Translations under genes and position numbers: made by a program
From: Lytechinus variegatus
Lineage: Eukaryota; Echinodermata; Echinoidea; Temnopleuroida; Toxopneustidae
Reading direction: 5' to 3'
Length of the DNA stretch: 64,000 bases
NCBI RefSeq assembly: GCF_018143015.1
Contig: NC_054741.1
Location: 56,869,048-56,933,047, forward strand
The notes under the pieces: generated by a model
Database searches by the model: none
What the model saw: only the letters and a program-made list of their open reading frames with translations
Told to the model about the DNA's origin: nothing
In this document: positions 1-13,109 of the stretch, one piece after another
How the letters are laid out: each line of letters starts with the position of its first letter
Numbering within the stretch: position 1 is the first letter of the stretch

Positions 1-300
1 AAGGCAAAATATTTTTTTTGGGGGGGTCCACCTGAAAAATTTGACTACCAAAAATATTTTTATAAAGATAAATTTTAGGGGGGACCACAACAAATTCAGG
101 GGGAGGGTACACCTCAATTTTTTGGGGGGCGCAGAAAAAAATGGACAAGCAAAACAAAAAAGTTCTCAACAAAAAAAAATTGGGGGGACCGTCCCCCACC
201 TCAAATTTAGGGGGACCTGTCTCCCCAACCCCCGCTTCCGCCGCCTATGCCCCCACTCGCCCAGCACCCCTCTTTCCAGGGCATGCGCTAAATTAGTAAA
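1..300. repeat. G-run-rich degenerate repeat fragment
   Basis: Successive G-runs of 4-7 bases alternate with AAATTT-like and AAAAA-rich spacers, ending in C-rich sequence near 200-270. Similar G-rich debris recurs near 1635-1830 and 36680-36790. This looks like the end of a degraded DNA transposon. The small open frame across it is low complexity and not credible as a gene. Confidence 0.45.
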
Positions 301-2904
301 ATATTTCATATGTAACAAATAAACATTATTAAGGAAGATGTATTGACCCTTACGCTACAGAGAATAATTTTTTCCTACTATAAAACAATTTTGATTTTCA
401 GGGTGCGTATAGATCCATGTATGATTTCTTGCCTGCTTATTGTCAAGATGTTCAGAAAAAAAAGATTTAAGTCTATTCCCACGAGTAAACTTGTAAATTA
501 AATGTAAAAATATATAGATTCGTGTAAAAATAATCAATATTTCAGCTTAGGCTTTGTTTGACGGAATCTTACTAGCATATCACTGTGTGTAATCCTTTAT
601 TAGTTCCACAAAGTGACCCCCAATTCTGTCAGAGTGGTAGGTCCATGGTTTCACAAAGTGATTCCCTGGTATGTTTAATGAGTTTCATCGCCTTTGTGTA
701 TGTAGATGTATATAACGATTCACCACATCTCTTGAAAATTGGACAGCAGTTCAACAATTTCAAAGTTATATTCAATTAAGATATATTTCGTAAAGAGAGC
801 ACTGTCTACCGATATTATTGCAACTACGAATTCTCACTCCCCATGCTACTTTGCTGTCTGCGGTCCTTGTCTAATTATTATTCTGAAAATATACCTGCTG
901 GATATGTCAGAGACATTTATTTAACTAATACTGTTACCATACGAACTATAAGTATACGCTAAACATGTTGACATAATGAACCAACATATTTGACGGGGTA
1001 TAGCATGGCATACGTGGGGAAATTCATGCATTTTAAAATGGAAAACCAATTCTGTGATATACTTTAGATAATATTCAAATAATATCATATTTCATCATTT
1101 TTCTTTATTTTTCTCATTTTTCCCTTCTTAGTCCAATAACTTTCGGGGTACCGTACGAAATACACTTTAACACAAAGTGCCATTGCTTTTGGTCTTTGAC
1201 ACGCTCAACGTTTTTATTTTTGCACCCTCATTCTTCTCGAATCGTCATATTTCTGCGGAGAATAAGATGAGATCATCTTTAAATTTCGGTAATGATTATC
1301 ATTTTTCTTAAACTGTTCGCATGGTCATTTGTTTATGCGATTTCAAAGCCATTGCTTGCCAACGATGATAGCATTGCTTGTCTTGCTCGTTAAAAAAGCA
1401 AAACAGAATGAAGCATTCTCGTGGGTAATACATATATTTTCCATGCTCAAGTGTACTTGAATCTTTGATATTGAATACCAGCAAGAAAAGAATCACCAGG
1501 GCAACGGTCAATTAAATAGATATTCTGTAGAAAACATCCATATCAATGACAGATCAGGGATATTAACGTCGAAGGTATGAGATGAAATTGATATAAAATC
1601 ACACACATGAAAGTGCTCTAATTAGTTAACATCTTGGTCTAACCCAGGGACGGACCTAAGATTTTCCAAGGAGGGAAAGGGGCGTGGAAAAATTTGACAA
1701 GCAAAAAAAAATAAAAAAAGGTCTTCACTTTCAGAGGTGGGGGGGGGGGGCACACGTCTGTTTTCCCTGCAGTTTTACATTACAAATTATAATTGTGCCT
1801 CTCAAGGGGGGTGCACAGTAGACCCGTGTTTAACTCTACACTCAACAAGAAATTTGGTACACACCTATATCGGATGCTGAGTTTCTTTTCTCTTCTTAAC
1901 TTTCATGATGAAAATATGGTCCAAACAAATTCATTAAAAAGTAAATGAATTTTGATATCATCATATCCTTATCTTTCCAAACAAGATAAGTTTGGGGACA
2001 ACTTTTTGCCGAGGGATCTTTTTTTTACTTATTGCATGATTAGACCACTGATGGCACTCCATAAAGTATGGAAACTCCATGTAGGATGAACTTATCTGTG
2101 GCTATGAGAATACGACCTTAATAACGCCAGACTGCGCCCTTACTTATTTAGAATTTTTATAAAAACGGGTATGGAGTATCGTGCAGGCACAGTGATTTGT
2201 CACAGCCGATGAGACGAGACGTTCGATTCCTGTACGAAATTCAAAAATTTAAGAGGGCTCGTCCCCAACCCCATCCCTACTTTTGGAATCACCGCCCGTG
2301 ATCTCGATTGAATCCAACTTCAGATCGAACCGTGCGTGATTTTGATTGTTTTATGTAATTTTATAGGTTATGCTCTGAAAAACGTGTTCGGAGCAAAGCG
2401 TTTGCGAGGAGACTAAATTGTAGACTCGAAACATTCACATTAAAGTAAATTAACTGAATTCGTTTATGAAGCTACAATAAGTGAAAAAATAATACTGTGG
2501 TCATCAACGATGACTATGAAAGTTTGACTTTAAACGGAACGCCCTCAGAACGTCAGGCAAAGGAATAGATACATTTTTCTATTGACAAGTATCATTTGGC
2601 CTGCTGCATGATAGAAAAGATCTGTCAAATTTTTGGCAAGATTTTTGTTAATGTCTCGAATGTCATCGGCATGGTTTTGAATTGCCAGTTTTTCTCTAAT
2701 CGCTAGAGACTTTTTTTTTTTGGGGGGGGGGTATGCAACAGGTCCTTAAAGTCTCTTTACTCTCTTCATGGCCGTACACTGAGGGGGCAGGGGACAATGG
2801 TGTATCTGATAACACAATTGTAGTGTCGAGTGACAGTAGCGTGTAGTCTATTATCTGTTTCTCCTTTATCCCCACCACCATACTCACACTTCCCTTTCTC
2901 TCTT
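301..2904. other. Unassigned DNA, no gene recognised
   Basis: AT-rich DNA with only short open frames resembling nothing I know. A G-rich repeat fragment with a run of about 12 G lies at 1635-1830. A poly-T/poly-G tract sits near 2710-2730. If the P2X gene begun at 13273 extends leftward, this stretch could be its intron or downstream sequence, but no exon was recognised. Confidence 0.4.
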
Positions 2905-3206
2905 TCGGACTTTTCGCATTTACTATGGAAACGCTCTCTACAACGCTTCAATTCCTTTGAAAATGCAAGAAAAATCACAATGGAAAACTGAGAGGTTTTG
3001 TCGAAAGTTGGTGTACCGCGGAACAGCAGTCTTGACTCTGGACAACGAGATATTTGCAATTGTTCGTCTGGTCCAAATATTCGAATGATCTGCTGTCCCA
3101 GTCCCTCAACCTTCGACAAAAGCCTCTCAGCTCTCTTTTATGAGTTTAATTGCATTTTCAAAGCAAACGATGCGTTGTAGAGTGTCTTCGTAGTAAATGC
3201 GAAAGC
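2905..3206. mobile_element. Foldback MITE-like element
   Basis: The two sides are inverted copies of each other. The left side reads TTTCGCATTTACTA, then a CTCTACAACGC block, then TTTGAAAATGCAA. The right side has their complements in reverse order, ending TAGTAAATGCGAAA near 3203. Inside, GGTTTTGTCGAAAGTTG (about 2994) faces CAACCTTCGACAAAAGCC (about 3107). The length, the full-length imperfect hairpin and the lack of coding sequence fit a miniature inverted-repeat transposon. A diverged relative lies at 5768-5916. The overlapping open frames on both strands are by-products of the hairpin. Confidence 0.6.
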
Positions 3207-4980
3207 TCCCTTTTCTCTTCTCTTTCCTTTCTTTATTTCCTTTACTTCAACTTCAACGTTAACCCGACCCCACTGTTTAATAAGTAACCTTTACTCTTTA
3301 CCTCTACTTTATACTCGACCGAGCTGCATGTAAATGATACCAAACAAATACGCACATCTGCATACACGGCAGCGAAAAGATCAAAACACTATAAATTACT
3401 CGTTATAAACTAGAGGCCGACTATGGATGTGGCGTCCGTTTCTCTTTAATATATGACCAATGTAGTATCTCATCCTCATCATCGCAATGAAAATGCTGTG
3501 AGGGAGTGCATCCGAAAAGATATCGTCTTCATGATTTATACTTCCTGTCTCTTCTCCCTCCCTCTTTCCCTTCTTTCTTCCCTTCTTTCTTACGTCGTCT
3601 TTTGTTTGTTTCATTTTTTCGTTTATTTTTTATTTTTTGCAGCCTGTTTTCTTTGTTTTTTTATTGTCTTATTCTTTCACGCACTCTTCACTTTTTTCTT
3701 TCCATTTTCTTTATTTTCATTTTTTTATTATTCCACATTTTTCATTATTTCATACTGTCATGATCTTTCTTTCTATCCATCCAGCTATCTATCTTTTTCT
3801 CTCTCTCTTTCTGTTTTTATTCTTTATTTTGCATTTATTTTTCTGTGTTTATGTCCATCTAAAGGAGAACCTTCATGCTGTGGGTATCATCTGATGAAAT
3901 GTCAACAGAACGCACTTTTAGCCGCGCTATAATTGCCTGATGGCAGTCGTTAATCACTGGTCAAATTCTTCAAATTCAAACCAAAGGATACCTACGAAAA
4001 AAGTTTCTGTTTCTTCTCGCAATAGAAGGAAATACAATTATGATGAAGTGCAAATCATCCAGTCGTACATTGGCGATGTAATTGTTGGTCTAAGTCCCAA
4101 GAATGACCAGCCACGGCTGTTTTTGGCGCCAAACATCAAGGAAGAGACTCATAACGTTCGTTCCGGTCATCGTCAGTCATTCAGGGTCAGAAAATGGCCT
4201 GTGGAAAGGTCGTTCTGATGAAAAGATGACCGTCTCCTCGATTAGAATAATCACCTTCCCCGTGTAATTATAATGGTACGCCCCTTCCTATCAGTGGAAG
4301 TCAATTGGTCTCCATTCTCCATATTTCGGAAATAATTATGATGAAACTAGGATATTAATTTGCACTACTATATGTTCTTTGAATTTTTGACGTTTAATGG
4401 CACAACATAACTTTACCACAAGCTGTCTATTCTGATTTGACAAGACAGAAAAGGATAAAACAAATAGAAAATTGGCGCTTTTAATTTTGCATTAATTTTT
4501 ATCCAGTGTTTTTTGTTTCTTTGGGGGAAATTCTTATCCCTGATCAATCCAAAGAGAAATGATATATGCAAGTCATTACTTGGTATATTGCAGTATAGTT
4601 AATGTAGATTACGGAAACGATTGTTTTTGTTTTTTTAGAGACAGTGTCACTTTGTTACTTGTTTCCTTTTTGCTAGTGGAGGGGAGCTTAACTCATTCCG
4701 TTCTCCCTTTGTATACGGCGGAGAGTCACCAAATAACGGGCACTTTATCTTTATATCGAATGTAATGTGGCTAACTGGTAATTAAACCAATCACCGATTC
4801 ACCTGCAGCCAAGTTTTCCTATCCCTTAATGTTTCCACCCTTAATTGGATACCCATGAGGCCAAATGCATTAGGTTTAACATGGAAATTTCTGGCAGCAT
4901 GCTGATATTTTTCAGGATAGGTCCAATATTACGTATTGAGTAACATACTAAAGTCTTCATAAATCCTCCTTTAGCGTTTT
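3207..4980. other. Gene-poor stretch with T/C-rich tract
   Basis: From about 3540 to 3860 the plus strand is almost pure T/C, giving Phe/Ser/Leu-rich open frames in several phases that are compositional artefacts. The 3940-4218 plus frame (93 codons with stop, ATG start) is less biased, but has no recognisable domain, signal peptide or splice-bounded structure. Nothing else is supported. Confidence 0.4.
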
Positions 4981-5345
4981 CCGTAATCCAAGATGGCGTC
5001 CAAAATGGCTGCCATTAACAGAAAATGGACATAACTCACTAATCCACCCAGATATCCAATTTCGATGCATGTTTCATGGTTTGAAAAGGGAAATGGATCT
5101 ATTGATACAGGTAAAGGGAACATAAGCAGACCTACAAATCCAAGATGGCGTCAAAAAATGGCTGCTAATGCTTAAAAATAGACAATTCACATACTTGTAT
5201 TACTTATTTTAGTGTCTCTATTTTTTTTATAATCAGTGGTTTAAATTGTCAACTAATACATTAGGACAAGATGAAATGACAGTCATTGGTCCAATATGTC
5301 CAAAATCAAAGACGGCTTCTAAAAATGGATTCTAAAATGGATTAT
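4981..5345. repeat. Degenerate tandem repeat, about 150-165 bp period
   Basis: A core close to AATCCAAGATGGCGTC followed by AAAATGGCTGC occurs near 4986 and 5138. A weaker copy (AAATCAAAGACGGCTTC) lies near 5306. Between cores are AT-rich spacers of about 150 bp. The core contains AAGATGGCG, which matches the YY1-type zinc-finger site, though this may be coincidence within a repeat family. Confidence 0.5.
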
Positions 5346-5767
5346 GTTACTTACAAATGGAAATAGTTCAATATAAATATCTATCTGCAAGATATATGTT
5401 CGGTGTTAAAACCATGGTTTAAACATTCATGAAACGGACTTTGCAAAGAACGCCCCTCGTATTGTCGAGGTTTCGATTTATTAGGGTATTATCAAACCAT
5501 ATAATGTGAATTAGTTATTATCAGCCTCAGTTGAATAATATCTGCAAGCAATCTTTCGTCTACGGTCGTGTTTATATAAGCTGTTATTAACGAATAATTG
5601 TATATTTCATGTGATGATCAATAGATCTATAAGCAATTTTGGAGGAGAAATTATCAACGAATTGTTCGTCAATACGTTGACAATAGTGTGTTTTCACACC
5701 GGAATGCACGCCGCATTCGAGAACACAGTTGATGTATTGAAAATTCCCGACAAATGACAAAAAAGCA

Positions 5768-5916
5768 GGTGGGAGGTCTTTGTCGAAAGTTGGTGAACCG
5801 GATAAGAAGTTTGGTCGAAAGTTTTTTAGCTGACGAGATATTGCAAATATGTCGTTTTCCCAGAGTTGTGAACGAAACTGTCGATTTGATTCATTAATTT
5901 TAATAAAGACCTCTGC
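5768..5916. mobile_element. Diverged relative of the 2905-3206 foldback
   Basis: GGAGGTCTTTGTCGAAAG followed by TTGGTGAACCG, then GACGAGATATTGCAA, match the order of blocks inside the element at 2905-3206 (GAGGTTTTGTCGAAAG, then CGAGATATTTGCAA). The terminal arms are mostly lost. The right end AAAGACCTC complements the left GAGGTCTTT. Confidence 0.45.
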
Positions 5917-6383
5917 CTTTAGTAACGAAGGACATTTGACATTAAAACTATTTTCTTTGTTCTAAAATTCGTCGTCTCGCGAAAACACCCTAAAATGACA
6001 GGTGCCCTACTTGCAGCATCGCGTATAATATATTGGATAACAGGTCCTGGCAATACCCTTTTCAGAAACTGGACCCTGTATTCACCATAAGAATGGGTGA
6101 GGACCCGCTTTGGGAAAATGGACAGTCTGAATTTGCCTGGCATTTGATTTTTGAAGATGAAGGTGTATGTAAAAGCATCTTTAAATTGCAGGATATTGAT
6201 GGTCAGTTGGTAGACGAAATGCAATTTTTTTAATGGATTTTTATTACCAAGGTTTGGCCAGGGTGATTGTAATTTTGCTGGCGAGGGAAGAAAAGGGGAA
6301 AGGAGCAAAGGGTTTCAAGAAAAAGGGAAGGATTTATGACCTAGATGACAGCATGCCTCATATCTGAAGACGCGGAATCGTTA

Positions 6384-6551
6384 TACCTTGGTCACATTTG
6401 TTCAACGGCGGCCGTACGGCGAGTCGAAAACAGCCATTTTAACATTTTTTTTCAGTATCAGCTATATATATAGGTCGTTTGACTGAAAATGAATAAAACG
6501 ATTGTTTTCGACTCGCCGTACGGCCACCGAAGAGCAAATGTGACCAAGGTA
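6384..6551. mobile_element. Palindromic MITE, family A copy 1
   Basis: Long inverted repeat. The left arm starts TACCTTGGTCACATTTG and continues to GCCGTACGGCGAGTCG; the right arm holds the reverse complements and ends CAAATGTGACCAAGGTA. The loop is about 60 bp, AT-rich and includes TATATATA. A second, more diverged member is at 63054-63215. There is no coding capacity of its own, so it depends on a transposase elsewhere. Confidence 0.75.
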
Positions 6552-8221
6552 TTACATTCACAAATGGCAATCACCAGAAACTACGTAAACCATTCAAACA
6601 CCAAATTATCTTTGAAAACCCATGCAAGTAAAAATTTCTGCATCTTTATGTATGCCTTCGAGATTCAATCTCTGATATCCAAAATATCATAATATGGTTG
6701 CAGTTTAAATCGTCCAATCCATGGTCTAACTCAATGAATATGTTTGAATATTACGAGTGAAGTTTTTCAAGAGGCTATGCTCTATTCCAATCATAATGAA
6801 AATAATGATTAAGATTAAACTTAAACCGAAAAGGTGTGTTTAAGAATAAGGTATTCACTGTAATAAACAACGGTTTGACCCTAACATCAAGCCGAGTTCT
6901 CTTTCTCCCGCGACATGATACTTCTCTGTTATTTTAAAGGTCCATTCGCACACAATGTGATTCGTTGCGATTCGAATCTGAAAGAAATTGAATATTTGAT
7001 AGAACATTCCAACCAATAAAATCTTAGCAATGAGAATTCCGAATTCGATAGGACTTCGGAATACAAGCAAAATCAATTCCAAATTGTCATGACGTCATCA
7101 TCAGTTTTTACTCCGAACGCAGGGCCTGTCGCAAAGTATAATTATGATGATTTTGTTACTCCTAACATTATGCCGAACTTTAAATGAAATAATTTGATTC
7201 TTGGAAATGTCACATTTAATGCAAAATGCGATTTATTGAATAATCGCATCGCGTCGCACCGGATCGCATAGTATAGTGCGCGCTGGGTTTATGATTTATC
7301 TCATGCTATTTTCTTAGAAATTGTTAAATCCATTCGACGCAGCCTCACATAATTTCCTGCACATTATGCCACTGGTCTATGCCCCTACCACATCTGAATC
7401 GGTAGCAAATTAGCTATAGCCTCAAGGAGACTGATGACCAAACTTTAATTTAGGAATGATTTATTTAGTAAGTCAGAATGGTAATATACTGACCAAAATG
7501 TACGGTCCATTCCCGTGAATGATAATGCAGCGTAAAGCATTTCAGTATGATAATGATCTGTTCATCTTGTACCATACCTCAAACTCTGACAAACTCTGAT
7601 AATAACATTATGACTGTAGTTCTTACTTTCGTCGTGCAAATAAGGAAAGAGCATGGGGATGAAGTGAATCAGATGTCATTGAAAAATATGCTTAATTGGG
7701 CAAACACGATATTGTTCCACGATTCAGATTTCTTTTCTCTTACTTCATATCATGTCAATAATTATGCCTATTATTGATATATTTCAGCCTAATGTCTAAA
7801 ATGTAGTATTTTTTTAAATGAAAGAGTCGGCATGGTGTACCAAAAAATGGGGGGAATACGTTTTGTGAATATGTAACAAGAGTCCCCTGTCCTTTGAATG
7901 CATACGCTATCTTGCGCACTTAAAATGTTGGGCAACATACTGTCCCCTCTGTTGGGTACTATATGTTGGTAAAAAGATATCTATATTCTGGGCAATTATT
8001 ATCCAATCGAGCAAATTCATTACCCAATTGTTACTTTTTATTACCCGATTTGGACAAATTCTAACCAATAGTTGTGTGGACAATATGTACCCCATGCATG
8101 CAGGGTTAGTTAGAAGTTGGGAATTTTTTGCCCAACTATTCTAAGAGCGTATGTGTTTCAAAGATTTCATTCTGCATTCCACAAGAAAGCATCGGTGAAA
8201 CCTTAAAAAGAGACGAGACCT
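6552..8221. other. Unassigned AT-rich DNA
   Basis: No gene recognised. Around 7930-8135 a segment is bounded by TTGGGCAAC on the left and TTGCCCAAC on the right, suggesting another small inverted-repeat element of about 200 bp, but the arms are short. CAT/ATG-rich short frames here have no recognisable similarity. Confidence 0.35.
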
Positions 8222-8506
8222 GGACCCCATCTGACAAAGAGTTAAGATTGATCCAATCAATCGCAACTATGGAAAGCCAGCAAAGTAAACATAATTATAA
8301 AATGCATATTTGTTCAAAAAATGATCTATACATGTATATATGACGTTTGTTCATAAATTCATTGATTTCTTGGCTATTTGGTGTGTTCTCCTTTGTTTAC
8401 AAAAGACATTATGCAAATTTAGTGTAGAAAAAATTATGACACTGATGGATTTCCTTAGAGATATGATTGATTGAATCAATCGTATAACTCTTTGTAAGAC
8501 GGGGCC
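8222..8506. mobile_element. MITE, family B copy 1
   Basis: The ends are inverted copies: ACAAAGAGTTAAGATTGAT on the left and ATCGTATAACTCTTTGT, then AAGACGGGGCC on the right. Shared internal markers (ACTATGG, CATATTTGTTCAAAA, GACACTGATGGATTTCC) also occur in order in the copies at 38852-39127 and, reversed, at 33422-33670. It has no coding sequence. Confidence 0.7.
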
Positions 8507-9267
8507 AGAAGTAAGCCTGATCTTCAGTTAATCTGGGAACACTTTGAAATGCTTTTAGGGTGATCAGCTTGTTAAATAGCTCACAAAACCGCATTCAGGC
8601 TGGTCTAACGGTCTTAAAAATCATTTTCAGATCTCGTGAAAAGGTTATGCAAATACACTATAATTCTTTATTTGGATATAATTTTCTTCGAAACACTTCC
8701 AGCAATCTACCAACTTTACTAAAATTGTTGTAATAAATTTAACATGTTTCAAAGTATTGATTGGCAACATTAAAACACGCACTCTTATGACACAGTTTTG
8801 ATTTTGTTGACCATATAAGTCTAATTGGGTAAAGGAGACGGCCACCATGCTTGGTATTACGGAAAGCCTTCATTTTGGGACAACTGCTTATTCTAAAGAA
8901 AAGTATTTTTTTTTTAAATCTTTGCAACCCCCTAAGAAAAGAATTTAGTACCAAAGCCGATCAATTAGGCTTATATTCTCTGAAAATGTAAAACAAAAAA
9001 TAAGATTGTCATCTTGTTTGTTCTACATACACACATGTATTTCAGTATGTCTGTGTGTATGTCCTGCACGCTGCTTGTATCTTAGAACATAATTATTTTC
9101 TTCCTTGTTTAATACTTTTTCATTGTTTGTGCTTATTATATGTATGTATTTGTTACTTGTATGCAGGGCCACTCAGAAAAACAGTGCTTAGTCGACTGGT
9201 GGGGTTACCCTGGGTAAACAAAAGGAAATAAATAAATAAATTCTTTGATGTTTATTTTAATCAACCT

Positions 9268-9425
9268 GGGGAGCTTTTCATCAATATTTTCATCCGACAA
9301 GTTGTAAGATCTGACATCTTTCTATGATTTTGATTGACTGAGAGGCACTGTTCCTATGGTAACTTTCGGATAAAATGGGACTTGTCGGATAAAACGTCCG
9401 ACAAGTCCTTTCATGAAACCCCCCC
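9268..9425. mobile_element. Probable small inverted-repeat element
   Basis: The left edge GGGGAGCTTTTCATC and following CCGACAAGTT face CGACAAGTCC and TTTCATGAAACCCC on the right. A nearly perfect local hairpin (GGACTTGTCGG facing CCGACAAGTCC) lies at about 9379-9408. Poly-C and CA repeats follow at 9419-9460. It resembles the many TTTCATGAAA-ended MITEs in marine invertebrate genomes, but the arms are imperfect. Confidence 0.45.
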
Positions 9426-10515
9426 CCCCCGAAACATATCACACACACACACACACACATACCCACGCACACTGTACACATTACTTCATCAGGACTGAAA
9501 GAACCTTCACATTTGAAGGAGTTTGAAAAAAACCTAGAAGAATTTCGTTCAAGATTTTTAGATCCCCATGCCTCATTTAAAAAAAAAGTTTCCATGGTTC
9601 CCTAGCGGTCATATCAGGGTTCGATTTCACTACAAATACAAATTTGAGATCAGCCAATCAGAGTAACTTTTGAAAGTTTTTTTCTTCATTTCGGTACAAT
9701 ACAATTTATGAAACTGATCGTAACAAGATTGATAGTTCCCCCTTCCATATAACCTTTATCGGAATGTATGACATTTAATGATCGGCGTATTTCACTCGCT
9801 TCCTAGCGTAATTAACCTCTATTTTCATTCAAACCGTATGTTAATCTGATAATTCATCTTTCGAGTTTGATTTGTTGTGAAATCTGAATGATTTGTTTGT
9901 TGTTCTTTATAAGTAAATTCATTATGATCATTCTGATCATGACTCTTCATTATATCAGGTTAAACTAATTCGGTAGAGATAACTTCAATCCCTGTCCGAA
10001 CAATGGCTGTGCTGATTATTTCAGACGTTCAATAACATTTTAATTGTTATTTATGAGATAAAGCATGAAAGATTTTACCTCGTAGATGTATGCATGAAGA
10101 ATGAATATCCGTAACAGAGCATGCATTAATTACATCACGTCTTTCATGTCGATCCTTTTTTTTCTGTACCGGGTTAATGAAATTGGGTTGATTTGATCGA
10201 TCGTCATTCACATTGACTAAAAACCTTCATTGATAAAAATTGACATCGGTTATTTAACCATTATGATTGTCTTGATTAGAGCCGCCCATTCAACGAATTG
10301 AATAAAAAAAAACCAGAGTAATGATTACTTTTGAAAGAGGAAATGATTGAGGTAATGAAATACCATTAAACAATTTATTGCAAGACTGGTAGGGAAAAGA
10401 AGATGGAAAGTTTGAGACAGGAAGAGATAAATAGGCCTAAATAGATAGCTAGATAGATAGATGGAAAGAAAGATAGATAGATGTTAGATAGATGGATGAA
10501 TAGATAGATACATGT

Positions 10516-10546
<31 letters not shown>

Positions 10547-13109
10547 AAGATAGATGGACAACAAGTGGTACGGGAGTTTGGATGTTTCGGGGTTGCAAAC
10601 CAATCGAAATTTACACTACACCCCTTCACTCTTCCTTCACCCCCTTCCCCCTTTCTCTGGCTGTCTCTCTCTTCTTTTCTCTCTCCCTCACATTTCCTCC
10701 GTATAGGCCTGTAACATGAACCTTTCTATTAAACATGGCAGTTGTTTAAACATTTAAAACATAGCAATCAAAAGTGCGCTTCCGAAATAACTGCAGCACA
10801 TAAATGATGCAGTCCAATTGAATGTTTTCCTTCAATATCTTGAAAACCCCAGAGGGTATAAACAGAAAAAAGAAGAAGATATATACGTGTAGAACAGTAC
10901 AGGAAAGAAATATTAATTTTGGCGGTTTTGGGTCAATTTGCAGACCCCCCCCCCCCCGTCGCGTGCTTGAGGAAGGTGGGTCTCAATACCAGCATACCCT
11001 AACCCTGACTGCTACTTGTAAACTGCATTCCTACATTCGCCAGCAAGTTACAATTTATTTATTTAGCGATAAAACAGGAGCTTTTATAATTCATTAATTG
11101 AATATGAGGATTGCGAGTTCAACATATCTAAGACGAACCCGATACGCATTATCAATCTATTTCAGCCGAAATGATATTTTTTATAAATAGTACAAGAGGC
11201 TATTTTAATTGTTTGATTACTAAGTATATGCATTCTTACAAGTCAGAAAATTATCATTACGTTCAATTAAGTTGAATGGATCGATCGTAGCTACACTGAT
11301 AATGATGGCGAGGGATGGTCCTACGACACTTCCACTTGACCAGGAGCGAAACCCCAGCGATGGCGTTTTATAAATCAATGACAAGAAAGGGAGAAGGTTA
11401 AAATTTTCAGGTTAGGCAATCGTTGGGCGGGGGAGACACGTACTCGAAGGAAACTTCCACCGGGTGAGATGCATTAATGAAAATGTCCGTTGGTCCCTCG
11501 AGAGGGGGGGGGGTGTGATCTGTTATGAGCAAAATTTCGTATTCCCTTTTCTCCCTTTTATACAGTATACGCATTTATTTTCCTTCTTATTATAAAAGCG
11601 TGCATTATAATACCCAATTATTTCGATATTCTTAAGGGGGATTCATACTTTACAAGCACTATTCTTAGTGGAACCCATTGTATCCATTTCCATGTGCGTT
11701 ATTTTATACTGCTTTTCTTTAGTATATCAAACCTTAAATTTGTTTCTTATTATATGACTTTGTATTATATTTGAATTGAAATGAAATCAAGTATTGAATC
11801 GAGTTGACTAAGTATGGTATCCATGAAACACTCATAAAAAGGGAATATTAACAAATTTCAGGAGGGAACGAATAGTAGGAACGGAGTATAATCGCCGTGA
11901 GAACCATACTGCAAATTCAAATCATCATTATTTATGGGAAAGCAATTTGGGGAAGTTGAGCAATTTTTTGCTTTTTTCATGTTAAAACTTATATGATATA
12001 ATCGTGTAGAAATAAGTACCTTGCCTTAAAACTTAATTCTTGGGAAAGATCTCAAATGGCTCAACTTTCCCGAACCATGAGGTAGGATGAGCTACCTACT
12101 GGGGTAATTTGAGCCACAATAAATTTGTACAATAGGTATGGGACAAGAACCAGCATGGCAATTTTTTATTTAAAGTCTTTTCACTTTCTAATTCTCTATA
12201 AATACTAACATCCTCTAAAAGTAAAACAACTGTCTTGTGATTTGGTCCTTTCTGCCTGCATATCGATGGCATTTCAATATTTTTATCACTATGAATTACC
12301 ATAGCTCATCTTGCCGCATGTTGGCTGGCTCAACCTACCGAACTTCATGCGATATTTTCACATCCACACCTTTCTTATGCATTAATCATGTAAAAGCATA
12401 TGACAAGAATGAAGATCCATACTTGCATGAACTAACAATATTGTTCTTGTTCCTTTATTGTACTTATAAATGCATTTGGTTAAAAAACACTTATCTATAT
12501 CACACTTTTTTTCTATTAATGTTTTGAATGAATTTTTCATTTTTTCCTCTCAAAAATTATTTTTGGTTTCAACGTTGAAAACAATATGGTGGGGTTAGGG
12601 GATATGCAATAATTTTGGTCATCAATATATGGCACCACCACAATGTCAGACTCATTCATTATCGGCTGGGGGGGTGGCTCAACGTACCCCGCCTTCCCCA
12701 TCACATTGACAATCGGTGATCACATGTATCAAAAATAATGGGACTACAATAGCAGTCATCGGGATTACTCGGAACACTTGGCTTCCAGTAGTTTGATTAC
12801 TTGAAAAAGTTTATGAAGGTATACATTGTTAAACCCAGGAAAATTGAAATCCAAATGAGACACGGACATGACAAGATGTCCCCAACACTCACACTTGTAT
12901 TACTGGGTAAATCGGAGTGACGTTAGAATAAACATTACTCCGGGAAATTGAAATGTGCACTAGACTCTCTCATATTTCCATACCGGTGGAACCGCATTAA
13001 TGCAATCCGATTATAACTCTCATGAATGAACAATGAAAACAAGACGATATTCATACTGTCGCGTTCAGCAGGTAAAGGCTTAACAAAGCAATTGCTTCAT
13101 GAAACTCAC
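9426..13109. other. Gene-poor stretch left of the P2X exon
   Basis: CA repeats at 9440-9460, a TAGA-type microsatellite at 10436-10556, poly-C near 10945 and poly-G near 11504 are the only clear features. If the P2X gene continues downstream of its first exon on the minus strand, its introns and exons should lie here, but I found no splice-bounded segment with the conserved P2X ectodomain cysteines or second membrane segment. Confidence 0.4.
10436..10556. repeat. TAGA/GATA microsatellite
   Basis: Mostly TAGA units with GATG, GAAA and TTAGA interruptions. The interruptions indicate age. The reverse-strand open frame rich in Ile-Tyr-Leu-Ser is a translation artefact of this array. Confidence 0.85.

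Noticed and set aside
3453..3932. 159-codon plus frame rich in Phe, Leu and Ser
   Set aside because: Produced by a T/C-rich low-complexity tract that is open in several phases; no domain.
6033..6308. Overlapping open frames on both strands (66 and 129 codons)
   Set aside because: The plus frame looks compositionally plausible, but no family is recognised and both strands are open, so neither could be supported.
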